From contig CADBQE010000124.1 of the NCBI GenBank assembly GCA_902796695.1, forward strand, positions 1-10,350: 10,350 bases of DNA. The letters are read 5' to 3'. This stretch comes from an uncultured Lachnospiraceae bacterium (GTDB lineage Bacteria; Bacillota; Clostridia; Lachnospirales; Lachnospiraceae). Within the stretch, counting starts at the first letter, position 1. Each line of letters begins with the position of its first letter. The notes under the pieces are model-generated. The model was given only the letters and a program-made list of their open reading frames with translations, ran no database searches and was not told the DNA's origin. The position numbers and the translations under genes were made by a program. Of the stretch, positions 1-5,579 are shown in pieces.

Positions 1-287
1 GCCAGCACCTTGCGGTTTAATTCCACATCGGCCAGCTTTAAGCCGTGCATCAGACGGCTGTAGGACAGACCGTTCATGCGGGCCGCGGCATTGATGCGGG
101 CGATCCACAGGGAGCGGTACTGACGCTTCTTCTGCTTGCGGCCGGCATAAGCCGTGCTGAGGGCCTTCATGACCGTCTGCTTGGCGATTCTATACTGCTT
201 GCTGCGGGCACCGCGGTAGCCCTTGGCCAGCTTTAATACTCTGTTATGTCTTTTCTTGGCGCCTAAGCCGCCTTTAATTCTTGCCAT
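1..287 (-). CDS. rplT: 50S ribosomal protein L20 (3' end cut off by the window edge)
   Basis: Large-subunit ribosomal protein that binds 23S rRNA early in 50S assembly. In Firmicutes it also represses its own operon by binding the infC leader. The visible 95 codons begin MARIKGG and contain the family hallmarks LKLAKGYRGA (residues 18-27), RQKKR-type basic helix sequence, LWIARINAAARMNG and YSRLMHGLKLA. L20 is usually about 117-119 residues, so roughly the last 23 are missing beyond base 1. The ATG at 285-287 follows an AAGGAGGT ribosome binding site in the 18-bp gap after rpmI. It is the last visible gene of the infC-rpmI-rplT operon. Nothing looks unusual in the visible part, and the identification is secure. 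Confidence 0.97.
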   Translation of the reverse strand, partial: MARIKGGLGAKKRHNRVLKLAKGYRGARSKQYRIAKQTVMKALSTAYAGRKQKKRQYRSLWIARINAAARMNGLSYSRLMHGLKLADVELNRKVL

Positions 288-305
288 CTTCCTCGACCTC
301 CTTCT

Positions 306-500
306 TTAGTAGGGCAGAATGCGCTGCATTACCTTCGCGTTCGTAGGGTCGGTAATGGTGGCTTTCCGTAAATTTCTCTTGCGCTTGGTCGACTTCTTTG
401 TTAAAATGTGACTCTTGTAAGCCTTCATTCTTTTCAGCTGGCCGGTACCGGTTTTGTGAAAGCGCTTGGCAGCAGCTCTCTTGGTCTTCATCTTCGGCAT
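306..500 (-). CDS. rpmI: 50S ribosomal protein L35
   Basis: Small basic ribosomal protein of the large subunit, 64 residues, which is the normal family length. It starts MPKMKTKRAAAKRF, the conserved L35 N-terminus, continues with the KTGTGQLKR segment typical of the family, and ends with a basic tail (KRKRNLRKAT, then MQRILPY). The ATG at 498-500 is preceded by AGGAGG eight bases upstream. It sits 22 bp after infC and 18 bp before rplT, the conserved operon order in most bacteria. Its expression is expected to follow the L20-controlled leader upstream of infC. Confidence 0.98.
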   Translation of the reverse strand: MPKMKTKRAAAKRFHKTGTGQLKRMKAYKSHILTKKSTKRKRNLRKATITDPTNAKVMQRILPY

Positions 501-522
501 TTCTATGTCCTCCTAAAATTAT

Positions 523-1032
523 TTACTTCCTGGCGTTGAGTATGACGATCAGGCTGCGGCCTTCCATTTTGGAAGGCTTGTCCACCATCGCGATATCGCT
601 TAACTGCTCGACGAATTCGTCCAGCACGCGGCGGGTCTCACTCATGTGGCTCATTTCCCGGCCGCGGAAGCGCAGCGTTACCTTGACCTTGTTTCCTTTT
701 TCCAGGAAACGGCGGGCTGCGGAAGCCTTGGTTTTCAGATCATTATCGTCAATGTTGGGCGAGAGACGCACTTCCTTGAGTTCGATGATCTTCTGCTTCT
801 TCTTGGCTTCCTTCTCCTTGCGCATCATCTCATAGCGATACTTGCTGTAATCGATGATCTTGGCTACAGGGGGCTTGGCCTGCGGTGCGATCAGAACGAG
901 ATCCAGATCTTCCGCTTCCGCCTGGCGCAGAGCTTCCGCCAGACTCACAATACCGATCTGCTGGCCGTGACTTCCGATAAGACGCAATTCCTTGTCTTTA
1001 ATCTGATCATTGATCAATAATTCGCTTGCGAT
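523..1032 (-). CDS. infC: Translation initiation factor IF-3, predicted AUC start
   Basis: IF-3 binds the 30S subunit, prevents early 50S joining and checks that initiation uses a proper start codon and initiator tRNA. From the start chosen here the protein is 169 residues, normal for the family. The N-domain carries LLINDQIKDKELRLI and the IF-3 signature PPVAKIIDYSKYRYE near residues 54-68. A lysine-rich linker follows, then the C-domain with LRFRGREMSH and a final LIVILNARK. The start is taken as ATC at 1030-1032 because a perfect AGGAGG (1039-1044) ends six bases before it, and no in-frame ATG or GTG lies at a sensible distance. The in-frame ATG at 1117-1119 would put the attenuator and the ribosome binding site inside the gene. 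Rare AUU/AUC/AUA starts are well known for infC and let IF-3 repress its own translation. The family call is certain; the AUC start is inference. Confidence 0.96.
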   Translation of the reverse strand: MASELLINDQIKDKELRLIGSHGQQIGIVSLAEALRQAEAEDLDLVLIAPQAKPPVAKIIDYSKYRYEMMRKEKEAKKKQKIIELKEVRLSPNIDDNDLKTKASAARRFLEKGNKVKVTLRFRGREMSHMSETRRVLDEFVEQLSDIAMVDKPSKMEGRSLIVILNARK

Positions 1033-1038
1033 GGTATA

Positions 1039-1044
1039 CCTCCT
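1039..1044 (-). promoter_or_regulatory. Ribosome binding site that decides the infC start
   Basis: A perfect AGGAGG on the minus strand, followed by the six bases TATACC and then ATC. Its position points to the ATC codon rather than the upstream in-frame ATG codons at 1117-1119 or 1072-1074, or the TTG about 21 bases downstream. Confidence 0.85.
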
Positions 1045-1056
1045 CGTGTTACCCAC

Positions 1057-1084
1057 AAAAAAAGCGGACAGCATGCTATCCACT
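1057..1084 (-). terminator. Attenuator hairpin in the infC (L20) leader
   Basis: Read on the minus strand, AGTGGATAG pairs with CTGTCCGCT around a CATG loop. This gives nine pairs including two G-U, followed at once by a run of six Us. It is an intrinsic terminator located between the promoter and infC, only about 25 bases before the start codon. That is the layout of the Firmicute L20 leader, where L20 protein favours the terminator and shuts off infC-rpmI-rplT. The hairpin and U-tract are seen directly; regulation by L20 is inferred from the family and position. Confidence 0.8.
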
Positions 1085-1173
1085 CCCCGGGCTCCTCCCG
1101 AAACCTTAACCTGATGCATATAAGGGATGATCAGGTGAGAGCGGAAACTCTGCTTTGAATCAATTGCGAAAGC

Positions 1174-1202
1174 ATAATACCACCGAATGAAGCGCTTGTC
1201 AA
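1174..1202 (-). promoter_or_regulatory. Sigma-A promoter of infC-rpmI-rplT
   Basis: A consensus -35 TTGACA (1197-1202) and a -10 TATTAT (1174-1179, five of six to consensus) are separated by exactly 17 bp on the minus strand. Transcription would start near 1167 and produce the attenuated leader. This is the strongest promoter in the window, as expected for a ribosomal protein operon. Confidence 0.88.
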
Positions 1203-1219
1203 TCCTGTTTTTGAGGTGA

Positions 1220-1663
1220 ATGATGGATTTTTTGAAGTTTTTTCATATCCTGGCGGCCTCCTGCCTGCTGTTTAGGATCGCCCGGGCCGACGCGCGGTCC
1301 CTGCGGATCCCGCCGCGGGAAAACTGTGTGCTGGCGGCCTGCTCGCTCGCGCGGGTGATTTCCGCACCGGCTGGCTGGGCGTCCTCGCTCCTTGCTGCCG
1401 TCCTGTTCTGTGCGCTGTTTGCGGCGGCGGACCTTCTCATGCGCAGGCGCCGGGGGCCGGAAAGCGGCCGCTTCCCGGCGGGCGGCGGAGACATCAAGCT
1501 GATTTTCTCCCTGCTGCTGCAGACGGATTTTAAGCATCTGCCCCTGTGGGCCGCGGCAGCATGTGTCTATATCCTGCTGACACGGATCGTATGGCCCGAA
1601 AAAAGAAAGCTCCCGCTGGGGCCGGCCCTGGCGGGAGCGGGGATCCTCGTGCTCCTGCTTTAA
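1220..1663 (+). CDS. Small A24-family prepilin peptidase-like membrane protein (CpaA/TadV type)
   Basis: Predicted integral membrane aspartic peptidase that would cleave the leader of type IV or Flp-type prepilins at the inner face of the membrane. The 147 residues contain both expected catalytic motifs: D24 in DARSLRIP (family pattern D-x-R-x-x-x-I-P) and D91 in GGGDIKL (family pattern GxGD). Four or five hydrophobic segments are visible, near residues 5-20, 35-48, 54-74, 107-125 and 134-147. The length fits the minimal CpaA/TadV form with peptidase but no methyltransferase domain. GAGGTG at 1213-1218 serves as ribosome binding site; the second ATG at 1223 has the better spacing, so the true protein may be 146 residues. 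No pilin, secretion ATPase or other pilus gene is nearby. The 3' end overlaps def on the other strand by 4 bp. Family membership is fairly sure; the substrate is unknown. Confidence 0.8.
   Translation: MMDFLKFFHILAASCLLFRIARADARSLRIPPRENCVLAACSLARVISAPAGWASSLLAAVLFCALFAAADLLMRRRRGPESGRFPAGGGDIKLIFSLLLQTDFKHLPLWAAAACVYILLTRIVWPEKRKLPLGPALAGAGILVLLL
1599..1638 (-). terminator. Intrinsic terminator of the ftsK-murF-priA-def operon
   Basis: On the minus strand GCTCCCGC (1631-1638) pairs perfectly with GCGGGAGC (1609-1616). Inside, GGG/CCC can pair further around CCGG. The stem is followed directly by TTTCTTTTTT (1599-1608). It begins 21 bases after the def stop, so it should end leftward transcription. 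The plus strand has no T-run after the stem, so it is one-directional. The whole element lies inside the coding sequence of the opposite-strand prepilin peptidase gene. Confidence 0.85.
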
Positions 1664-2154
1664 GCCCAGCCGTTTTCCTTGGTATTGGGCTCGATCGGGC
1701 CTTCCGCCTTGTCCACGTACATGACGCCGTTTAAATGGTCGTTTTCATGGCAGATACAGCGGGCCAGCAGGCCTTCGGCTTCCAGCGTAAAGGGCTCCAT
1801 CTGTTCATTCAGAGCCGTCACTTTCACCTTTTCGGGGCGCGTGACCAGCGCATGGCGGTTGGGCACGCTCAGACAGCCTTCGTTGTCCGTGACTTCGCCG
1901 CTCTGTTCCAGAATCTCCGGGTTGATGAAGACCAGCGGATTGCGGCGGCCTTCCTCCTGGTCGCAGTCCACGACAAAAATGCGTTTCAGCACGCCCACCT
2001 GGGGGGCTGCCAGTCCCACGCCGTTTGCCGCATACATGGTTTCTTTCATATCCTGGATGAGGGTGATGGTACGGGCGGTCATTTCTTTGACAGGCTTGGC
2101 TGTCTTCCGAAGGATCTCATCTTCTTCCAGCACTCGGATGGTACGGATACTCAT
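1660..2154 (-). CDS. def: Peptide deformylase
   Basis: Metalloenzyme that removes the formyl group from the N-terminal methionine of new proteins. All three family motifs are present in the 164-residue protein: GVGLAAPQVG (45-54), EGCLS (92-96) and HENDHLNG (136-143). The metal ligands would be C94, H136 and H140, with E137 as catalytic acid/base and Q52 in motif 1. Length is normal. The ATG at 2152-2154 follows an AGAGGAGA ribosome binding site, and the gap to priA is 21 bp, so it is translated from the tail of the ftsK-murF-priA transcript. The pairing priA-def is common in bacteria, but here fmt does not follow; the terminator comes straight after. The stop overlaps that of the convergent gene. 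The identification is secure. Confidence 0.97.
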   Translation of the reverse strand: MSIRTIRVLEEDEILRKTAKPVKEMTARTITLIQDMKETMYAANGVGLAAPQVGVLKRIFVVDCDQEEGRRNPLVFINPEILEQSGEVTDNEGCLSVPNRHALVTRPEKVKVTALNEQMEPFTLEAEGLLARCICHENDHLNGVMYVDKAEGPIEPNTKENGWA

Positions 2155-2175
2155 GGTTTCTCTCCTCTTTATGTT

Positions 2176-4155
2176 TCAGTACAGATCTGACTGCACTCTG
2201 CTTTTTCCTTCTTCCCGGATCAGAGCCGCAATCTTGAGCAGCAGTTCTCTGTCCGGATGTTTGATAATCAGGCTCTGCCGGTAGATGTCCTGCACTTTGT
2301 TCCGGAACGGGGCCGCGGGACCGATCACGACGGCGTCCTGCTCCGCAAAGTGTTTCCGGACCGAGGCGGCCAGCGATTCCGTGAAGGCGATGTTTTCCTT
2401 CTCGTCCCGGCCGCTCACCAGCACCTCAAGCATACCGCCCGCGGGCGGATAATGCAAGAGCCCGCGGCGTTCGATCTCTTCGCGGTAAAAGGCTTCATAG
2501 TCCTGGCGGGAGGCGGTCTCCACGGCGTAATGGTCGGGCTGATAGGTCTGGATCACGACTTCGCCGGGGATCTCCCCGCGGCCGGCCCGGCCCGCCGCCT
2601 GCGTCAGCAGTGCGAAGGTCTGCTCCGCGGCACGGTAATCTTCCCTATACAGCGAGATATCCGCCGCCAGGATGCCGACCAGGGAGACCCGCGGGAAATC
2701 ATGGCCTTTGACGATCATCTGCGTTCCCAGCAGGATGTCCGCGCCGCCCCGCGCGAAAACGGACAGGATGCGGCTGTGGCCTTCCTTTCCTTTTGTCGTA
2801 TCCGCGTCCATACGCAGGACTTTCGCGCCGGGGAACATTTTTCCGATCAGGCCTTCGACCTTCTGGGTCCCGGTGCCGAATGCGGCTATATACGGGGAGC
2901 CGCAGGAAGGGCAGGTCTCCGGCGCGGGGATCTGATAGCCGCAGTAATGGCACTTGAGCTGCGCGCCGCGGTGCAGGGTCAGACTGACGTCGCAGTGCGG
3001 GCAGACCAGCGGCTTTCCGCAGGAGCGGCAGGACACGAATCCCGCGAAGCCGCGGCGGTTCAGGAACAGAATGATCTGCTCTTTCCGGGCCAGGCGCTCC
3101 TCCATTTTGCTTTGCAGGCTGCGGCTGAAAATGCTTTTATTGCCTTCTTTCATCTCCCGGCGCAGATCCACTACCTCGACCCGCGGCAGATGACTGTTCT
3201 GCACAGCCCGGTTCTCCAGGGTCACCAGGCGGAAAGCACCGGATTTTGCTTTAAAGTAACTGTCCAGAGACGGGGTGGCGCTGCCCAGGATCAGGCCTGC
3301 GCCGGTCAGCTGCGCCAGCTTCCGCGCCACTTCCGTACTGTGGTAGCGCGGCGCGGTTTCGCTGAAATAGCTTTCATCGTGCTCTTCGTCGATCACGATC
3401 AGGCCCAGATCCGGGAAAGGCGTAAACAGAGCCGAACGGGGCCCGATCACCAGCGAAAGTTCGCCCTTCCGGGCCTTTTCCACGGTCTCGTATTTTTCGC
3501 CCTGCGACTGCCGCGAATGGATCAGGCCGATCCGCGCGCCGAAACGCCCGGTAAAGCGGCGGACGTTCTGATAGGTCAGGGAGATCTCTGGGATCAGCAG
3601 GATCACCTGCTTCCCGGCCGCCATCACTTTTTCCATGACGGCCATGTAGACTTCGGTCTTGCCGCTGCCCGTAATGCCGTGCAGCAGCACCGGACGGTTC
3701 TGCCCGGCCATCTCCTCTTCGATGGCGGAGACGGCCAGCTGCTGGCCTTCATTCAGCGCGACCGGCGGGATAAGCGCCGGTTCCTCCGCAGCCGGTGAAG
3801 CGACCTTGGTTTTTCCTTTGCGTACGGCCTTCTTCGCGGGAAGCACCGTCAGAAGCGCCTGATTCATCGTGCAGCCGTAGCGTTCCCGCATCCAGGCGGC
3901 AAGCTCCATGGCGCGGTCTTCCAGCGCGATGCCTTTCGGAGCAAAACCCAGAATCGGCTTGATTCTGGCGGGATCTATCAGCGGGACGCAGCCCAGTCCG
4001 ACAACGTATCCGCTCACCGTCCGCGCACCAAAAGGAATGTCCACCCGGCAGCCCGGGCGGACGGAAGCCTTCATTTCCTCCGGGACCAGGTACTGGAAAG
4101 TCCGGTCCAGGGCGGAAGCGGTAATATTCACGATGATGTCGGCATATAACGGCAA
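2176..4155 (-). CDS. priA: Primosomal protein N' (PriA), replication-restart helicase, short form
   Basis: A 3'-to-5' superfamily 2 helicase that recognises stalled forks and reloads the replicative helicase. In order: an N-terminal 3'-DNA-binding domain (about 1-105, opening YADIIVN and LDRTFQY), Walker A GITGSGKT (160-167), Walker B DEEH (256-259), motif GSATPS (291-296), and eight zinc-binding cysteines (376, 379, 385, 388, 402, 405, 415, 418). These are followed by motif V around GTQMIVKGHDF, motif VI QAAGRAGRG (519-527) and a C-terminal domain. The start is TTG (4153-4155): homology begins there, an AGAGAG purine stretch lies about eight bases upstream, and no ATG is available. The protein has 659 residues against 732 in E. 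coli and 805 in B. subtilis. Only about 28 basic, low-complexity residues separate the N-terminal domain from the helicase core, where the winged-helix domain normally sits. murF lies 20 bp upstream. Confidence 0.97.
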   Translation of the reverse strand: MPLYADIIVNITASALDRTFQYLVPEEMKASVRPGCRVDIPFGARTVSGYVVGLGCVPLIDPARIKPILGFAPKGIALEDRAMELAAWMRERYGCTMNQALLTVLPAKKAVRKGKTKVASPAAEEPALIPPVALNEGQQLAVSAIEEEMAGQNRPVLLHGITGSGKTEVYMAVMEKVMAAGKQVILLIPEISLTYQNVRRFTGRFGARIGLIHSRQSQGEKYETVEKARKGELSLVIGPRSALFTPFPDLGLIVIDEEHDESYFSETAPRYHSTEVARKLAQLTGAGLILGSATPSLDSYFKAKSGAFRLVTLENRAVQNSHLPRVEVVDLRREMKEGNKSIFSRSLQSKMEERLARKEQIILFLNRRGFAGFVSCRSCGKPLVCPHCDVSLTLHRGAQLKCHYCGYQIPAPETCPSCGSPYIAAFGTGTQKVEGLIGKMFPGAKVLRMDADTTKGKEGHSRILSVFARGGADILLGTQMIVKGHDFPRVSLVGILAADISLYREDYRAAEQTFALLTQAAGRAGRGEIPGEVVIQTYQPDHYAVETASRQDYEAFYREEIERRGLLHYPPAGGMLEVLVSGRDEKENIAFTESLAASVRKHFAEQDAVVIGPAAPFRNKVQDIYRQSLIIKHPDRELLLKIAALIREEGKSRVQSDLY

Positions 4156-4175
4156 GACGGGGTCTCTCTTTCGGT

Positions 4176-5546
4176 TTAAAAATCAGGCAGGGCGGCGGCG
4201 ATCTTGTCCAGGCCCATGCCGTTGGAGCCCTTTAAGAGCAGGACATCGCCGGCGGCGGCCGTCTGCACGGCTTTTTCCAGCGCCTGCTCCCGGGTATCGC
4301 ACAGGAACACTTCTTTGCCGGCGGCCCGGAGCGGTTCCTCCATTTCGCGCACCGACTGCCCGTACAGAATAAAGCTGTCGATGTTCAGACCGGCGGCATA
4401 GCAGCCCACTTCCCGGTGCAGGGCGGCGGCGCCGTCCCCCAGTTCCAGCATATCCGCGAGCAGCGCGATCTTTCTGCGGCCGGAGGCCTGCTCCAGCACG
4501 GAAAGCGCGGCTTTCATGGAAGGCGGGCTGGCATTGTAGGAATCGTCGATCAGCAGAAGGCCGCCTTTTTTCCTGCGCTCCAGGCGGCGGGAAAAGCCCT
4601 CGAACGTGCCCATGGAAAGGGCGGCGAGCGCCGGATCGATGCCCAGCGCCCAGGCCGCGCCGAGCGCCGCCAGGGCATTCATCACATTATGGACGCCGGG
4701 GATCTGCAGCGTCACGGGGACTTCACGGAAGCCGGTCACGGCGCTGTGGAACACGGCGGTAAAGCTCACGGTATCGCCTTCGCGGATATCGCGGGCGGTC
4801 AGGTCATTGCCCTCCTCAAGGCCGTAGGTCAGCAAGCGGCAGGGGAGTTTTTCGCGGTAAGCGGCCAGCAGCGGTTCATCGCCGTTCAAGACGGCCCAGG
4901 CTTCCGGCCCCAGTTCGTCCGTGATATGCATCTTCTCTGCGCAGATGCCTTCCCGGCTGCCCAGGTATTCCATATGCGCCACGCCGATATTGGTCACGAC
5001 AGCCAGCGTGGGATGGACCAGTTTCACCAGGTCCTTCATGTCCCCCGGGCCGCTGATCCCCATCTCCATTACGGCGCGGTCCGCCTCCTGATCCATGTGA
5101 TACAGGACAACGGGCGTGCCGATCTGGCTGTTCATATTTTTCATGGTCCCGGTCACGCGGCCGGCGGCGGCCAGCGCCGCCTTGGTCAGTTCGCGGGTCG
5201 TCGTTTTGCCGACGCTGCCGGTGATGCCCACCACGGGGCCGTGAAAGCAGCTGCGCGCATAGCAGCCCAGCGCTTCCAGGGCCTTCTGCGTATCCGCCAC
5301 CCGGATGTGCGGGCGATCGGAGCAGATGATATCGCCCCGGGAAGTCAGCGCGGCGGCGGCTCCTTTGTCAAAGGCTCCGCCTATAAAATCATGGCCGTCC
5401 ACGCGGGCGCCGGGGATCGGAACAAACAGGCAGTCTTCCGGAATGTCCCGGGAGTCAAAGCTCAGATGGCGGATCTGTGTCTCCGCGTCGCCGCAGAGCA
5501 GTGTGCCCCGCGTGATGCGGCAGATCTCCTGAATCGTTAATTCCAT
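4176..5546 (-). CDS. murF: UDP-N-acetylmuramoyl-tripeptide--D-alanyl-D-alanine ligase
   Basis: Cytoplasmic ATP-dependent ligase that adds D-Ala-D-Ala to the UDP-MurNAc-tripeptide, completing the peptidoglycan precursor. The 456 residues show the three Mur ligase domains. The N-terminal substrate domain has LSFDSRDIPEDCLFVPI (28-44). The central ATPase domain has the P-loop GITGSVGKTTT (107-117), NIGVAHMEYLGS (186-197) and K205, which by position is the likely carbamylated lysine. The C-terminal domain has IPGVHNVMNA (282-291), DDSYNASPPS (334-343) and KGSNGMGLDK (439-448). Length is normal. The ATG at 5544-5546 has AAGGA about ten bases upstream. It lies 33 bp after ftsK and 20 bp before priA. 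Finding it between ftsK and priA, away from the other mur genes, is notable but not disturbing for function. Confidence 0.97.
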   Translation of the reverse strand: MELTIQEICRITRGTLLCGDAETQIRHLSFDSRDIPEDCLFVPIPGARVDGHDFIGGAFDKGAAAALTSRGDIICSDRPHIRVADTQKALEALGCYARSCFHGPVVGITGSVGKTTTRELTKAALAAAGRVTGTMKNMNSQIGTPVVLYHMDQEADRAVMEMGISGPGDMKDLVKLVHPTLAVVTNIGVAHMEYLGSREGICAEKMHITDELGPEAWAVLNGDEPLLAAYREKLPCRLLTYGLEEGNDLTARDIREGDTVSFTAVFHSAVTGFREVPVTLQIPGVHNVMNALAALGAAWALGIDPALAALSMGTFEGFSRRLERRKKGGLLLIDDSYNASPPSMKAALSVLEQASGRRKIALLADMLELGDGAAALHREVGCYAAGLNIDSFILYGQSVREMEEPLRAAGKEVFLCDTREQALEKAVQTAAAGDVLLLKGSNGMGLDKIAAALPDF

Positions 5547-5579
5547 AAATGTGAAATCCTTTCTTCCGGCGGCGGAATA

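Larger units (their letters stand above)
1033..1167 (-). ncRNA. Putative L20 leader (cis-regulatory RNA upstream of infC)
   Basis: About 135 nt of untranslated leader between the predicted transcription start (near 1167) and the IF-3 start codon. Besides the attenuator it contains a 7-bp perfect inverted repeat, ACCTGAT / ATCAGGT (1130-1136 with 1109-1115, 14-nt loop). It also has a smaller GC-rich hairpin, CGGG-AGGAG-CCCG, just before the attenuator. The position directly ahead of infC-rpmI-rplT with a terminator matches the known L20 leader class of Bacillus and Clostridia. I could not align it to the covariance model or identify the competing antiterminator pairing, so the class is an inference from architecture. 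Confidence 0.65.

Noticed and set aside
523..1119. Longer IF-3 reading frame starting at the ATG at 1117-1119
   Set aside because: It would translate through the attenuator hairpin and the AGGAGG site, has no good ribosome binding site of its own, and adds 29 residues without IF-3 similarity.
2257..3798. Plus-strand open frame of 513 codons opposite priA
   Set aside because: Antisense shadow of a certain gene in GC-rich DNA; it shows no recognisable domain, has His/Arg/Gln-rich shadow composition and no ribosome binding site.
4416..5540. Plus-strand open frame of 374 codons opposite murF
   Set aside because: Antisense shadow of murF with biased composition (His, Gln, Arg, Gly) and no motif.
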